The position numbers were made by a program, and so were the translations under genes. The notes beneath the pieces were generated by a model, which made no database searches, was not told where the DNA came from, and saw only the letters and a list, made by a program, of their open reading frames with translations. Of a stretch of DNA of 64,000 nucleotides, positions 44,832 through 57,169 are shown piece by piece. The DNA is from Hyphomicrobiales bacterium (GTDB taxonomy: Bacteria; Pseudomonadota; Alphaproteobacteria; Rhizobiales; Rhizobiaceae): contig UICE01000005.1 of the NCBI GenBank assembly GCA_900471815.1, forward strand, positions 23,405 through 87,404, given 5' to 3'. Positions within the stretch are counted from its first letter, which is position 1; each line of letters opens with the position of its first letter.

Positions 44832-45521
44832 TCAGGCAGCCCGGTGTTGAATTGCCTGTTTGGCAGCCTCGCGAATGGCGGAAATGTTACTCGCATAGAC
44901 AAGCTTTCCGCCGGCCGTGAAGATTGCCGAACCTGCTACAAGGACATTTGCGCCCGCAGCAGTGACAAGGGGCGCTGTCAGCGGCGTAACACCGCCGTCG
45001 ATTTCAATCCGGATCGGCCGTTTGCCGATGAGCGCCTTCAAACGTTTGATCTTTTCAACGACCGCCGGAATAAACGCCTGTCCCCCAAAACCGGGATTGA
45101 CCGTCATCAGCAGCACCAGGTCCAGCCGGTCCAGCACATACTCGATAGCGCTCTCGGGCGTAGAGGGATTGAGAGACACACCAGCCTTTTTCCCAAGGCC
45201 GCGAATGGCCTGCAGGGAACGGTCAAGGTGCGGCCCAGCTTCGGCATGGACAGTTATAAAATCGCAACCGGCATCGGCAAAGGCAGCCAGATAGTTGTCG
45301 GCCGGTGCAATCATGAGGTGACAGTCGAATATGGCCTTGGTCCTGTTGCGGATGGATTTTATGACCTGCGGACCGAAGGTGATGTTCGGCACGAAATGCC
45401 CGTCCATGACATCAAGATGCACCCAGTCCGCGCCGGCAGCCATCACGTCTTCCACCTCTTCGCCAAGACGGGAAAAATCCGCTGACAGGACAGATGGTGC
45501 AATTAATACCTCGTGGCTCAT
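44832..45521 (-). CDS. cbbE: Ribulose-phosphate 3-epimerase
   Basis: 229 residues. [39 protein letters not shown] and [12 protein letters not shown] are the standard TIM-barrel blocks with the metal-binding His/Asp residues. It interconverts xylulose-5-P and ribulose-5-P in the regeneration arm of the Calvin cycle. Start overlaps the cbbX stop by four bases. Last cbb gene in the operon. Function is clear. Confidence 0.95.
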   Translation of the reverse strand: MSHEVLIAPSVLSADFSRLGEEVEDVMAAGADWVHLDVMDGHFVPNITFGPQVIKSIRNRTKAIFDCHLMIAPADNYLAAFADAGCDFITVHAEAGPHLDRSLQAIRGLGKKAGVSLNPSTPESAIEYVLDRLDLVLLMTVNPGFGGQAFIPAVVEKIKRLKALIGKRPIRIEIDGGVTPLTAPLVTAAGANVLVAGSAIFTAGGKLVYASNISAIREAAKQAIQHRAA

Positions 45522-46456
45522 GGCACTTTTTCCTTCCCGGTTGATCGAGCAAAAACACGACTGCCCCTGATATCTTCTGCCGTAATTGTGGACAGGGCCG
45601 TTGAATCCGTTGGACCGTTCGATGCCTCGAACAACCGATTGGCATGTCTCAGGCGCGCCCTGTCTAGTGCATTGCGGATCGAGCGGGCATTGGCAAAATG
45701 TGGCTGCCGTCGGCGGTGTTCGATATAATCGGCCATGATCGTGCGGCCTGGCTCATCAAAATTATAGTTCTGCCTGGTCAGCATGGTTTCAGCAATCCTG
45801 AGCAGCTCATCGGAACTGTAGTCGGGAAAGTCGATGTGATGGGCTATGCGCGAGCGGAACCCCGGATTGCTCTCAAAAAACTTATCCATGCGGTCGCCAT
45901 AGCCCGCGAGAATAACGACGAGATCGTCACGCTGGTTTTCCATGACTTGCAGCAGAATCTCGATGGCCTCCTGCCCATAATCCCGCTCGTTCTCCTGCCT
46001 GTGCAGATAATAGGCCTCGTCTATGAACAGGACACCGCCCATGGCTTTCTTGAGTATCTCCTTGGTTTTAGGTGCGGTATGACCGATATACTGGCCAACC
46101 AAATCATCACGGGTGACCGACACGAGATGCCCTTTGCGAATATACCCCAGACGGTGCAGAAGGTTTGCCATACGCAGCGCCACAGTCGTCTTGCCAGTGC
46201 CCGGATTGCCACTGAAACTCATGTGCAGCGTCGGCGTCTCGTGCGCAAGTCCGAGGCTGCGGCGCGCGCGTTCCACCAACAGCAAGGCCGCCGTTTCCCG
46301 TATGCGCTGCTTCACCGGTTTCAAGCCGATCAATTCGCGATCAAGTTCGTCAAGCACTTCCTTGACCCCGGACTCAACATATTGCGCGCGCAGGTCGACC
46401 GCTCCAGAGGCCCCGCTCGCGGTGTCGGCGGACAGCGTCATGGTTGCATCAGCCAT
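45518..46456 (-). CDS. cbbX: RuBisCO activase (red type) CbbX
   Basis: 312 residues from the ATG at 46456, which overlaps the cbbS stop. AAA+ motifs: Walker [13 protein letters not shown] (82-93), pore region, Walker [12 protein letters not shown] and arginine finger region [12 protein letters not shown]. CbbX uses ATP to pull the C-terminus of red-type CbbL and release inhibitory sugar phosphates; it is itself activated by RuBP. The N-terminal 20 residues are a low-complexity Ala/Ser stretch. Position right behind cbbLS is canonical. Confidence 0.96.
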   Translation of the reverse strand: MADATMTLSADTASGASGAVDLRAQYVESGVKEVLDELDRELIGLKPVKQRIRETAALLLVERARRSLGLAHETPTLHMSFSGNPGTGKTTVALRMANLLHRLGYIRKGHLVSVTRDDLVGQYIGHTAPKTKEILKKAMGGVLFIDEAYYLHRQENERDYGQEAIEILLQVMENQRDDLVVILAGYGDRMDKFFESNPGFRSRIAHHIDFPDYSSDELLRIAETMLTRQNYNFDEPGRTIMADYIEHRRRQPHFANARSIRNALDRARLRHANRLFEASNGPTDSTALSTITAEDIRGSRVFARSTGKEKVP

Positions 46457-46868
46457 AGCGCTGCCCAGCCGGTCTGTCGGTTGCATAAGCGCTGGTCGTG
46501 TAGCGAACCACGCGGCCTTCTCCTTCCTGACGGGCCAAGTGAAAGCCAGGTTCTTCGGCAGGTCGGTTGACAAGGAATGAAAGCTTCACCGATTCCCATC
46601 CATGGGAATTATCGAATGCCACCAACCGAATATACCTGTCGCCATAGACCTTACGGCATTCCCGCAATTCCATCATCAATGCTGCAGCGTCCGGATTGTC
46701 GAACATGGGATGCGCCCACATGTCCCAATAGGTATTGCGGGGATGTGGGTCGTCCGTAAATTCGAGACTTACCGCCCAGCCATTGTCGATGCAATACTGT
46801 ACCTGCCTGGTAATCTGATCGTCCGTGAGATCGGGCAGGAATGAAAATGCTCCTTGAGTGATCCGCAT
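46449..46868 (-). CDS. cbbS: RuBisCO small subunit, form IC
   Basis: 139 residues from the ATG at 46868. [19 protein letters not shown] is the red-type small subunit start, and the long C-terminal hairpin ([20 protein letters not shown]) is also typical of the red lineage. It caps the L8S8 enzyme. It lies 10 bases after cbbL and overlaps cbbX by eight bases. Confidence 0.97.
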   Translation of the reverse strand: MRITQGAFSFLPDLTDDQITRQVQYCIDNGWAVSLEFTDDPHPRNTYWDMWAHPMFDNPDAAALMMELRECRKVYGDRYIRLVAFDNSHGWESVKLSFLVNRPAEEPGFHLARQEGEGRVVRYTTSAYATDRPAGQRYG

Positions 46869-46878
46869 CTGTGTTCTC

Positions 46879-48369
<1,491 letters not shown>

Positions 48370-49449
48370 TTATGCAGCTCTGGCGGAAGCGATTTGGGGA
48401 TCGAGCAGGCCCGCTGCATAACGTCTGGCCATTTCGTCAAGCTCAGTCACCTTGATTTTCGATGCGTGGCCCGCCGTTCCGAACCGTTCGAAACGGTCGC
48501 GGCAAAGATCGCGCATGGCATCCATGGCGGGTTTGAGAAATTTGCGCGGATCGAACTCGGATGGGCTTTCCGTGGCGATCCTGCGGAACTGCCCGCTCAT
48601 TGCCATTCGGCAGTCCGTGTCTATATTGACCTTACGCACGCCGTGCTTGATGCCCCGTTCGATCTCCTCGACCGGTACTCCATAGGTTTGCGGCATTTCT
48701 CCGCCGAAGCGGTTGATGACGTCCTGCAGGGATTGAGGCACGGAGGACGAGCCGTGCATGACAAGATGCGTGTTGGGGAGTTTCCGGTGAATCTGCTCGA
48801 TAACATCCATTGCTAGGATGTCGCCATCCGGAGCCCGTGTAAACTTGTAGGCGCCGTGCGACGTGCCACAGGCGATGGCCAGCGCATCAACCTTGGTGCG
48901 CAGTACGAAATCGACGGCCTGATCCGGATCGGTCAGAAGCTGGCTGTGGCTGAGCACACCTGTTGCACCATGCCCATCCTCGGCTTCGGCTTCACCGCTC
49001 TCCAGCGAACCGAGCACGCCAAGCTCACCCTCGACGGAAACCCCCAGCCAGTGAGCGATTGCGGTGACGCGTCGGGTGATACCCACATTGTACTCATAGG
49101 AGGCAGGCGTTGCAGCATCTGCTTCAAGCGACCCGTCCATCATTACGGAAGTGAAACCATGGCGGATTGCCGTCATGCATGTGGCTTCATCATTGCCGTG
49201 ATCCTGATGCAAGCAGATGGGAATGTCGGGGTACAGCTCCACAAGCGCGTCGATCATCCGGGCCAGCATCACATCCTTCGCATAGGACCGTGCGCCGCGA
49301 GATGCTTGAAGGATGACAGGCGCCTTGCAGGCCGCAGCGGCTTCCATGACGGCAAGCCCCTGCTCCATATTGTTTATGTTGAAGGCAGGGACGCCGTAGC
49401 CATGTTCGGCAGCATGATCAAGCAATTGTCGCAAGGTAATTCGGGCCAT
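48370..49449 (-). CDS. cbbA: Fructose/sedoheptulose-bisphosphate aldolase, class II
   Basis: 359 residues. [27 protein letters not shown] and [15 protein letters not shown] are the zinc- and substrate-binding blocks of class II (CbbA/Fba) aldolases. It makes fructose-1,6- and sedoheptulose-1,7-bisphosphates in the Calvin cycle. The start has TAGGAGGAG upstream. It is between cbbT and cbbL. Intact. Confidence 0.96.
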   Translation of the reverse strand: MARITLRQLLDHAAEHGYGVPAFNINNMEQGLAVMEAAAACKAPVILQASRGARSYAKDVMLARMIDALVELYPDIPICLHQDHGNDEATCMTAIRHGFTSVMMDGSLEADAATPASYEYNVGITRRVTAIAHWLGVSVEGELGVLGSLESGEAEAEDGHGATGVLSHSQLLTDPDQAVDFVLRTKVDALAIACGTSHGAYKFTRAPDGDILAMDVIEQIHRKLPNTHLVMHGSSSVPQSLQDVINRFGGEMPQTYGVPVEEIERGIKHGVRKVNIDTDCRMAMSGQFRRIATESPSEFDPRKFLKPAMDAMRDLCRDRFERFGTAGHASKIKVTELDEMARRYAAGLLDPQIASARAA

Positions 49450-49463
49450 AGTCGATACTCCTC

Positions 49464-51476
49464 CTAGCTTATGAGCTTGCGTGTGGTGGCAATGATGCTC
49501 TCCGGTGTGATGCCGAAATGCCTGTAGAGATCGGAGGCAGGGGCGCTGGCACCAAAGCCCTGCATACCGATGAATGCACCCTTTTCACCGATCCACCGGT
49601 CCCAGCCCAATCTGGCTGCCGCTTCGATGGCGATGCGCGGAGCTGCGGCAAGGACAGACCGGCGATAGGCCGGGGTCTGCATCTCAAATAATTCCCATGA
49701 AGGCATTGAAACGACTGCGGCAGGGATTTGGTACTGGCCCCACAGCATGTCGGCGGCGGTGCAGGCAATCTCTACTTCCGAGCCGCTTGCAAGAAGCGTG
49801 ATGGCGCGCGGCTCCGCCGGCTCCCGCAGGACATAGGCACCGCGGCTCGAACGGATTTCCGTGCTGTCGGCCTGGCGGAGCATCGACAGGTTTTGGCGGG
49901 AGAGGACGATAACACTGGGACGGTCCTTGTGTCGAAGTGCAAGTTCCCAGCACTCGGCCGTTTCGATAATGTCGGCCGGGCGGAAGACATTCAGGCCCGG
50001 CGTGGCCCTCAGCATTGCCAGATGTTCGATCGGCTGATGGGTCGGCCCATCCTCACCAAGACCTATTGAGTCGTGCGTCATGACATAAATGACCTGCTGA
50101 CCCATCAATGCCGAGAGGCGCATAGCGCCGCGCGCATAGTCTGAAAATGCAAGGAACGTACCGCCATAGGGAACAAACCCGCCATGCAGTGCCAGACCAT
50201 TCATGGCGGCTGCCATTCCATGTTCGCGAATGCCGTAATGAATATAGCGTCCGGAAAAATCATTCGCCGAAATGTGCTTCATGCCAGGTGTAATCGTCAG
50301 ATTCGAATGGGTTAGGTCGGCAGAACCGCCTATGGTCAGATCGGTGGCATTATTGATGATGCCCAGAACCATTTCAGACGCTTTGCGGGTGGCAACTTTG
50401 GTGGCTTTTTCCAGATGCAGGCGACGAAAAGCCCGCAAATCCTTGAAAACCGTTTCAGGTATTTCTTTCTTCACCGCTTGCCTAAGCTCATCGCCAAAGG
50501 GCGACGCCGCTGTTTTCACACACCACTGACGCCGTTCATCAGCGCCCCTGCGTGCGACTTCGCGCCATGCTTCCAGTATGTCTTCAGGGACATGGAAAGG
50601 CGCATGCGCCCAGCCCATGGCCTGGCGTGCTGCTGCGATTTCCGCCTCTCCTAATGGAGCACCATGGGTTTTTTCGGTTCCCTGCAGATTTGGCGCCCCT
50701 TTGCCGATCAGCGTGCGGCAGGAAATCAGCGATGGCTGCCTGGAAAGCTTCGCCTGTGCAATCGCCTGCGCGATCGCTTCATGATCGTGGCCGTCTATGT
50801 CTTGTACGTAAAATCCTGCAGCCCTGAACCGCGCAAGTTGATCCAAAGATGTCGATAATGATGTCGGCCCGTCGATTGAAATGGAGTTGTTGTCCCAAAA
50901 CACGATCAGCTTTGACAGTTTCAGATGACCGGCGAGATCTATCGCCTCGTGACTGATGCCTTCCTGCAGGCACCCGTCTCCGGCAATTACATAGGTATGG
51001 TGATCAACGATATCCTCACCGAAACGTACCGCGAGCATACGCTCGGCCAGCGCCATCCCCACGGCAGTAGCAATACCCTGACCCAGCGGGCCTGTTGTTA
51101 GCTCGATACCTTGCGCATGGCCATACTCCGGGTGTCCTGCCGTCTTTGCGCCAAGTTGGCGAAATCGCTGCAATTCCTCTATGGGCATATCCGGATATCC
51201 GATGAGATAATGCAAGGCGTATTGCAGCATCGAGCCATGCCCAGCTGACAGGACAAACCGATCACGATCCGGCCATAGCGGATGCAGAGGGTCGAGTTTG
51301 ATGAAGCGGTTGAACAGAACCGTGGCCACATCGGCCATGCCCATCGGCATGCCAGGATGGCCAGAATTGGCTTTTTGCACACTGTCCATGACCAAAGCGC
51401 GGATTGCGTTGGTCATATCCCGTTCACGGACATTGGCAGCTTCACGATTTTCTTGCCTCAAAGTATAGGTACTCAT
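49464..51476 (-). CDS. cbbT: Transketolase
   Basis: 670 residues from the ATG at 51476 (GGGAG box upstream). [20 protein letters not shown] and [18 protein letters not shown] with [13 protein letters not shown] are the thiamine-diphosphate sites; [20 protein letters not shown] lies in the Pyr domain. It transfers two-carbon units in the regenerative phase. Full length. It follows cbbP by 11 bases and is part of cbbFPTALSXE. Confidence 0.97.
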   Translation of the reverse strand: MSTYTLRQENREAANVRERDMTNAIRALVMDSVQKANSGHPGMPMGMADVATVLFNRFIKLDPLHPLWPDRDRFVLSAGHGSMLQYALHYLIGYPDMPIEELQRFRQLGAKTAGHPEYGHAQGIELTTGPLGQGIATAVGMALAERMLAVRFGEDIVDHHTYVIAGDGCLQEGISHEAIDLAGHLKLSKLIVFWDNNSISIDGPTSLSTSLDQLARFRAAGFYVQDIDGHDHEAIAQAIAQAKLSRQPSLISCRTLIGKGAPNLQGTEKTHGAPLGEAEIAAARQAMGWAHAPFHVPEDILEAWREVARRGADERRQWCVKTAASPFGDELRQAVKKEIPETVFKDLRAFRRLHLEKATKVATRKASEMVLGIINNATDLTIGGSADLTHSNLTITPGMKHISANDFSGRYIHYGIREHGMAAAMNGLALHGGFVPYGGTFLAFSDYARGAMRLSALMGQQVIYVMTHDSIGLGEDGPTHQPIEHLAMLRATPGLNVFRPADIIETAECWELALRHKDRPSVIVLSRQNLSMLRQADSTEIRSSRGAYVLREPAEPRAITLLASGSEVEIACTAADMLWGQYQIPAAVVSMPSWELFEMQTPAYRRSVLAAAPRIAIEAAARLGWDRWIGEKGAFIGMQGFGASAPASDLYRHFGITPESIIATTRKLIS

Positions 51477-51487
51477 CGGTGTCTCCC

Positions 51488-52360
51488 TCACGATGCCCGG
51501 TTTTTACGTTCGATCAATTGCATGATCAGCGGTGTCAGGATGAGTTGCATGGCCAGATCAAGTTTGTTGCCGGGGACGACAATTGAATTGGCCCTCGACA
51601 TGAAAGAATTATTGATCATCGAAAGCAGATAGGGGAAATCGATACCCCGCGGTTTGGCAAAGCGGATAACGAGCATCGATTCATCGGGCGTGGGTATCCA
51701 CCGCGCAATGAACGGGTTCGATGTATCGACAATCGGAACCCGCTGGAAATTGATGTCAGTCAGGGTAAACTGTGGAGTAATGTACCGGACATAATCGGGC
51801 ATGCGCCGCAGGATGACATCCATGACCGCTTCCGTGGAATAACCGCGGGTGGCGCGGTCCCGATGGATCTTCTGGATCCATTCAAGATTGATGACGGGAA
51901 CAACTCCAATCTTCAGATCCGCATGCCGGGCCAAATTAATGCCTTCGGTTACCGCGCAACCGTGCAGCCCTTCATAGAAAAGCAGATCGCTGGGATCGAA
52001 GCCGCGCCATTCGGTAAAGGTTCCTGCCGGTGTGCCATAGAGCTCTGCTTCCGCATCGTCATGGATGTAGGTGCGGGTTTTGCCGGTTCCCTTGCGACCA
52101 TATTCTTCGAATGTCTCATCGAGTTTTTGCAGTTCATTGGCATCGGCATTGAAATGCGTGAAGTTTGGATTACCCTTCTTTTCCTCTTCCGCGACCTTGG
52201 CCTTCATCGCGTTGCGGTCGTACTTGTGGAAGGCATCGCCTTCGATGAAAGCGGCCTCAATGTTCTCACGGCGGAATATCTGCTCAAAAATCCGCTTGAC
52301 GGAGGTGGTTCCGGCACCTGACGATCCGGTAATTGAGATGATGGGATGCTTTGCAGACAT
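51488..52360 (-). CDS. cbbP: Phosphoribulokinase
   Basis: 290 residues, the class I bacterial type. The P-loop is [20 protein letters not shown] (10-29), and [20 protein letters not shown] and [14 protein letters not shown]-like blocks follow. It phosphorylates ribulose-5-P to ribulose-1,5-bisphosphate, the Calvin-cycle-specific step. Bacterial enzymes of this type are activated by NADH. Start nine bases after cbbF. Intact. Confidence 0.97.
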   Translation of the reverse strand: MSAKHPIISITGSSGAGTTSVKRIFEQIFRRENIEAAFIEGDAFHKYDRNAMKAKVAEEEKKGNPNFTHFNADANELQKLDETFEEYGRKGTGKTRTYIHDDAEAELYGTPAGTFTEWRGFDPSDLLFYEGLHGCAVTEGINLARHADLKIGVVPVINLEWIQKIHRDRATRGYSTEAVMDVILRRMPDYVRYITPQFTLTDINFQRVPIVDTSNPFIARWIPTPDESMLVIRFAKPRGIDFPYLLSMINNSFMSRANSIVVPGNKLDLAMQLILTPLIMQLIERKNRAS

Positions 52361-52369
52361 GTTTCCTCC

Positions 52370-53416
52370 TCAGACCCGGAAAAGGCCGCGCTTGCTGAAC
52401 AGCGGCGCGCGTTCGCCGATATTGCTGGGTTCCGAATGATATCGACTGATGCGGGCCACTTCTCTGGATGAGCCGAAGACAAAGGGGACGCGTTGATGCA
52501 TGGATTTGGGGATCAGATCGAGAATGCGTGTCGCCGTATCGGTTGCCGATCCACCGGCTTGTTCAACCAGAAAGGCGATGGGATTGGCCTCATAAATCAG
52601 CCTGATGCGGCCTTCCCCGTAGCCTTTGCGATTGTCGCCGGGATAAAGGAAGACGCCGCTGCGCATGAGAATGCGATAGGTTTCAGCGACCAGCGATGCA
52701 ATCCAGCGCATGTTGAAATCTCTTTCGCGCGGACCTTCCGTTCCCTTGAGACAATCGTCAATATAGAGCCGCACAGCTTCATTCCAATAACGATAGTTGG
52801 CGGCATTGATCGCAAATTCATGCGACCTGTCGGCAATGACAACACTGTCATAAGCCTGGACAAAAGTACCCAGGCGCGAGGAGAATACGAAGATGTGCGT
52901 CCCGCTTCCCAGTGTCAGAACCAGTGCGAGCTGCGGCCCGTAAATGAAGAAACCGGCAGCGAGCTGACGTTCGCCCTTCTGGAAGAACGAAGCGCCAGGC
53001 TCGCTGTCGGGCTGGCCAACCACCGGGAGGATGGAAAAGATAGTCCCTATCGAGATATTGGTATCGATATTGGAAGACCCGTCGAGCGGATCAATGGCAA
53101 GTGCCAGAGGCGCGTCGGGATCGAGCAGTGCGGGATGGGCTAACTCTTCCGAGCCATAAAGGGCAATCGGCGCCTGCCGCATGGACTCCAAAAACATGTC
53201 ATCGGCAAGAATATCGAGCGCCCTTTGAGCATCGCCATCGGCATTCTTGCTGCCACTATTGTGTGAAAACGCCTTGCCAAGCACGCCTTGATTGATCGTA
53301 TTTCTTATTTCCACAGCAGTTATCGCCAAACGGCGAACCACTTTGGAAACCGCAGTGTTAACGGTGTCGTCTCCACCGGCAAAGGTTGCGAGAAAGGCCT
53401 CCAGTGTCGCTGTCAT
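52370..53416 (-). CDS. cbbF: Fructose/sedoheptulose-1,6/1,7-bisphosphatase
   Basis: 348 residues from the ATG at 53416, preceded by GGGGAGGAA. AIDPLDGSSNIDTNISIGT is the metal-binding signature, and YPGDNRKGYGEGRIRLIYEA with AFLVEQAGG closes the active site. It removes the C1 phosphate in the Calvin cycle and gluconeogenesis. It is the first gene of the cbb operon, reading away from cbbR. Confidence 0.96.
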   Translation of the reverse strand: MTATLEAFLATFAGGDDTVNTAVSKVVRRLAITAVEIRNTINQGVLGKAFSHNSGSKNADGDAQRALDILADDMFLESMRQAPIALYGSEELAHPALLDPDAPLALAIDPLDGSSNIDTNISIGTIFSILPVVGQPDSEPGASFFQKGERQLAAGFFIYGPQLALVLTLGSGTHIFVFSSRLGTFVQAYDSVVIADRSHEFAINAANYRYWNEAVRLYIDDCLKGTEGPRERDFNMRWIASLVAETYRILMRSGVFLYPGDNRKGYGEGRIRLIYEANPIAFLVEQAGGSATDTATRILDLIPKSMHQRVPFVFGSSREVARISRYHSEPSNIGERAPLFSKRGLFRV

Positions 53417-53483
53417 GATATTCCTCCCCGGCCTGATCATCGTGTTGTCAGGCTTGGGCTATCGAAACAGGAAAACATCGCTA

Positions 53484-53505
53484 AGTAAAATTTATTATAT
53501 TTACT
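53484..53505. promoter_or_regulatory. CbbR-type operator in the cbbR-cbbF intergenic region
   Basis: In the 117-base spacer between cbbF and cbbR an inverted repeat AGTAAA-N10-TTTACT is followed at 53511 by another AGTAAA half-site. LysR regulators bind such T-N11-A type palindromes, commonly as two sites. The region is very AT-rich. This is the expected place for CbbR to control both directions. Confidence 0.65.
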
Positions 53506-53533
53506 ATCTCAGTAAAATAAATTAAGTATAGGG

Positions 53534-54490
53534 ATGCGCAACCTGACTTTGAAGCAACTGCGGGCCATCCAGGCAATCAGGCGACACGGCACAATAGCCG
53601 GTGCAGCGAACGCACTTGGCCTGACGCCCCCTGCGGTGACGATTCAGCTCAAGCTTGTTGAGGAAGAATCGGCACTTATTTTGTTTGACCGGACCAATGA
53701 CGGGCTTCGCCCGACGCTGGCCGGACTAGTCTTTCTTGACGCAGCGCAGATGCTCGAAGAGCGTCTACGACTGCTTGAGGACGAAATCGATGCAATCAAG
53801 GGCCTGCGCGTTGGCAGCCTGATACTGGGTGTGGTTTCAACTGCGAAATATTTCGCACCACAGTTGATGGCGATTTTTCGCAAACAGCATCCGGATATCG
53901 CCATAAAACTGGCCATCGGCAATCGCGCCGAGACGATTGCCGCCCTTAAAAGCCATGCGGTCGACATGGCCCTGATGGGGCGCCCGCCCAAGGATATTCC
54001 GCTTCGCTCAACCGTGTTCGGGGATCATCCGCTCGTTATGATCGCCGCACCGGATCATCCGCTTGCCAAATTTCGCGATATCACCAAGGAGCGTATCGCC
54101 CAGGAGCACTTTCTCGTGCGTGAACCGGGATCCGGAACACGGATATCTTTGGAAATTTTCTTAAGTGAACTGCCCGGTCGGCTGGACGATCTTGGCACTG
54201 AGATGTCATCCAATGAAACAATCAAGCAGGCTGTAATGGCGGGATTGGGTATTGGCTTCATCTCGGCGCACACGATTGCACTCGAACTGGAATTCGGCAA
54301 GCTGGCAATCCTTGACGTCATTGGCATGCCCATACGCCGCCAATGGTTTTCAGTTGTTAGAACGGACCGTACATTGTCGCCCGCCATGAAAGCTTTTCAA
54401 GACTTTCTGACCCGCAAAGGCGCTCAATTTCTCCCATCGATCGACCGGCTTTATCCTGCTTCGAGTGCTCTTAGACCATCCTTAGAATGA
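53534..54490 (+). CDS. cbbR: LysR-type Calvin cycle regulator
   Basis: 318 residues. N-terminal helix-turn-helix (RHGTIAGAANALGLTPPAVT, about 13-32), then a periplasmic-binding-like effector domain with RVGSLILGVVSTAKYFAPQL and VREPGSGTRISLEIF. CbbR proteins sense RuBP, ATP or NADPH-linked metabolites and activate the divergent cbb operon. Divergent position over an operator-like palindrome and family sequence make the assignment firm. Confidence 0.95.
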   Translation: MRNLTLKQLRAIQAIRRHGTIAGAANALGLTPPAVTIQLKLVEEESALILFDRTNDGLRPTLAGLVFLDAAQMLEERLRLLEDEIDAIKGLRVGSLILGVVSTAKYFAPQLMAIFRKQHPDIAIKLAIGNRAETIAALKSHAVDMALMGRPPKDIPLRSTVFGDHPLVMIAAPDHPLAKFRDITKERIAQEHFLVREPGSGTRISLEIFLSELPGRLDDLGTEMSSNETIKQAVMAGLGIGFISAHTIALELEFGKLAILDVIGMPIRRQWFSVVRTDRTLSPAMKAFQDFLTRKGAQFLPSIDRLYPASSALRPSLE

Positions 54491-55072
54491 CCTTTCAGTC
54501 CTAGCTGCCGTAACGGATGGTGGAACGGGTTCAGCAAGGTGTCTGCATCCTGCGATGGTGCCCCGGCTTATCCGGGTATCAAAGTTTTGCAAGACTCATT
54601 TGGTTTAAACATAGCGACGGAGGCAAGGTACGTGCAGGGAACCAGGTCTCATTCGGAAGTTGTCAGGAAACGTTCCTTTGGAAATGCCGATAATAGACGA
54701 ATTTAAGGCATTTTCGATTGTAGCGAAGATGTCTACAATACCCTTTAAAGTATTGTATTAAAAGATTATGCACTGATCGAGTTATTCTGAATAGCGGACT
54801 GCATGATATAACGTCTGACGCAACTCGCGAGCTATCTCAGCACTTTTGTACAAACTGCCCAAGCATATTGAAGGTTCAAGTATCTAAGCACACGTGCTGA
54901 TGCGATAATGGCTTTGCGCCCGCATTCCGGCCATTTCAATCAGGATCGCTTGTTACGCAAAGCTGTCGTTTAATAGCTATAACGAAGTCCATTTGCGGTG
55001 GTGGAATACCGACTATCCACTTTCATTGCGTCTATTTTGCAAAATAAGCCATCCGCACCCTACTCTGAAAGG
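54491..55072. other. Long gene-free stretch at the right edge of the C1 island
   Basis: About 580 bases between cbbR and the GNAT gene. It contains repeat copy B (54655-54751). A short CCCGG..CCGGG hairpin near 54561-54577 could be the cbbR terminator but lacks a T-run. No supported frame. Confidence 0.5.
54655..54751 (+). repeat. Dispersed direct repeat, copy B (right flank of C1 island)
   Basis: Homologous to 7039-7133 in the same orientation; see copy A. Exact shared blocks are ggaagttgtcag, aaatgccgataata (54682-54695) and gtctacaat (54731-54739). The distance between the two copies is 47.6 kb. It is intergenic and not part of any recognised insertion sequence. Confidence 0.7.
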
Positions 55073-55510
55073 TTAGATTGCTAGGTTCAATATTGGGCGC
55101 GCCCAAGTCACCTTCATCGTTGGCAGTTTAGTTCCAACGATCGTGGCACCCATCCTTTGGTAGAACCCGACAGAAGGTGGGTGGGAGACAATCTTAATTG
55201 AAGGAACACCACGTCGCTTTGCCTCAGCTACCATGTGTTGAAAAAGCTTCGCACCTATTCCCGTTCGTTGAGCGTGATCGGCAACAAACATGAGGTCCAA
55301 TTCCGGTTCGTCGGTTAGCGTTAGGCTGTAGAAGCCCGCTATAGCGTCCTGAAGGACGGCGACGTAGAAAACTTCTGCGTCTAGCTGGGCGGGCGTGATG
55401 GCATAGCCGTCCAGAATGCTGGCGTAGTTGCCTTCATAGGCACTCGATTGATGCATCAACTGGGTGAGCGCCTTTGCATCACCGTGTTTGGCAGGTCTGA
55501 TCTTGAGCAA
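55073..55510 (-). CDS. GNAT family N-acetyltransferase
   Basis: 145 residues from a TTG at 55510, behind a strong AGGAGGTG site. It shows the GNAT acetyl-CoA pattern: LDLMFVADHAQRTGIGAKLF (motif A, with RTGIGAKLF as Q/RxxGxG/A loop) and PPSVGFYQRMGA (motif B end). No neighbour suggests a substrate. It is intact, unlike the GNAT remnant near 61 kb. Confidence 0.85.
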   Translation of the reverse strand: MLKIRPAKHGDAKALTQLMHQSSAYEGNYASILDGYAITPAQLDAEVFYVAVLQDAIAGFYSLTLTDEPELDLMFVADHAQRTGIGAKLFQHMVAEAKRRGVPSIKIVSHPPSVGFYQRMGATIVGTKLPTMKVTWARPILNLAI

Positions 55511-55637
55511 CGTACACCTCCTGAATCTGGCTCATGCAGAATTCCATGTCGGCTTTTAATAGCACCACGCACTAATTGCGACGTCTGTTTGAGGTATTGG
55601 GTGCGGGGCGGCAACGTATCCCATTTCTGTTAGCTAG

Positions 55638-56057
55638 ATCGCACACTTTGCTGAAGTCCATGTCGAGCCGTCGACCGAACGTGTCCGGATGAAATGTGTT
55701 GTCAGTGTCGCTGATTGCGGGCGCGTCATGAACCGCCGCACGGCGGAAAGCCAGGTTAGGGGCGGCGTGGTTTGGGGCATCGGCGCTGCCTTGCGAGAGG
55801 CCGGTGAAACTGACCCACGATACGGCGGGGTTCCGAACAACGACCTCGCCGTATACTTCGTGCCGGTCAACGCGGACATTGGCGCAATCGATGTCGATTT
55901 CATAGACGAGCCGGATACCAAGCTCAATATATCGGTCGTAAAGGGACTTGGTAAAGTGGCTATGGTTGGTGCGACTGCAGCCATCGTCAACGCGGTTTAT
56001 AACGCGACCGGTAAACGTATCCGGCACCTGTTAATTCGCATTGATGATCTGCGTTAA
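55638..56057 (+). pseudogene. C-terminal remnant of a PaoC/xanthine-dehydrogenase-family Mo subunit
   Basis: The frame opens after a stop at 55635 and runs 139 residues: HFAEVHVEPSTERVR, DCGRVMNRRTAESQVRGG, VVWGIGAALREAGETDPRYG then GATAAIVNAVYNATGKRIRH. This is the last fifth of the molybdenum subunit of a PaoC-type aldehyde oxidase. The usual catalytic Glu motif GVGEIG has become GLGKVA. About 600 residues are missing with no trace upstream. Non-functional. Confidence 0.85.
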
Positions 56058-56136
56058 TTCCGCTCGTCAACATTAGCTGCAGCATGGATAGGCTGCGGAA
56101 ATCAGATCGTGGGAGAGGCCCTCAAAGCACTCGCGA

Positions 56137-57042
56137 CTATTCGCTGACGCTCCATTTGTAGTTCCTCATATAATCGAGAAACGCCCGCATGGCCGCGCTT
56201 GGAAGGCGGCGATTAGGGTAATACAAGAACCAGCTTGGTAAGGCAGGGCGCCAGTCAATAAGGAGCTCAACCAACTGACCGTTGTCAATATGAGGTTTCG
56301 CATAGTGGTCCAGAACATGAGCGATACCTTTGCCTGCCAACGCCGCCTGAAGCTCATTGTGCGCCGAGCTAAGTGTCAGGCGTCCCTCCGGTGTGACATT
56401 GAGCTCTTCCCTTCCGTTGACAAACTGCCATGTCATAAGCGTGCCGCCAGGGAACCTTCGCCTGATGCAATCGTGATTTACGAGATCGTGCGGCGTTGCA
56501 GGCCTGCCTTGCCTTTCGATGTAAGCCGGTGACGCGACGATGGCATATCTTAGCGAGGTTCCCAACGGGAGCGCGATCATGTCCTGTGCCAACTGATTTC
56601 CGAACCTCACTCCTGCATCGAAACCCTGTCCAACGATGTCGATTACGGCAGCGTCACTGATAATCTCTATCTTTACCTCGCCATATGTTTCCATGAAGTC
56701 GAACACAAGGCGACACAGAAGATGATCAACAGCAGGGGCTGGGGCGTTGATTCGCAAAGTTCCTGAAGGAGTGTCCCTCAGTTCGTCAACCTCGGCAATT
56801 GCAAGTCTGATGTCTGTGAGAGCTGGAGTGAGGCGGTCCAGGAGACGTTGTCCAGCCTCAGTGGGATATACACTCCTTGTGGTTCGATTGAGCAAACGGA
56901 TACCGAGCGTCTCTTCCAGAGCGTTGATTGTTTGGCTCAATGCGGACGAAGAAACACCGCGCTCAAGCGCCGCAGGGCGAAAACCACCGCAGCGTACGAT
57001 CGCTACGAAAACATCGAAGCTATCGAGACGAAGTGCTGTCAT
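56137..57042 (-). CDS. LysR family transcriptional regulator
   Basis: 301 residues. Helix-turn-helix at the N-terminus (RCGGFRPAALERGVSSSALS, about 17-36), then ALEETLGIRLLNRTTRSVYPTEAGQ and a substrate-binding domain. The GRPATPHDLVNHDCIRRRF block is typical of the large subgroup that controls a divergent small oxidoreductase operon. It is divergent from the metallohydrolase/aldo-keto reductase/dioxygenase genes, which it probably regulates. Confidence 0.92.
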   Translation of the reverse strand: MTALRLDSFDVFVAIVRCGGFRPAALERGVSSSALSQTINALEETLGIRLLNRTTRSVYPTEAGQRLLDRLTPALTDIRLAIAEVDELRDTPSGTLRINAPAPAVDHLLCRLVFDFMETYGEVKIEIISDAAVIDIVGQGFDAGVRFGNQLAQDMIALPLGTSLRYAIVASPAYIERQGRPATPHDLVNHDCIRRRFPGGTLMTWQFVNGREELNVTPEGRLTLSSAHNELQAALAGKGIAHVLDHYAKPHIDNGQLVELLIDWRPALPSWFLYYPNRRLPSAAMRAFLDYMRNYKWSVSE

Positions 57043-57169
57043 TGCGAAGCCTACCTTATCAACCCGATCTGATTTACGTTACTTATCAGCGCGAAGTGCA
57101 GATGTCATGATGAATTCTCGACGGCTCCGACGCGCCTTCTGCATCAATGGTAATTTGAAAGGAATCCCA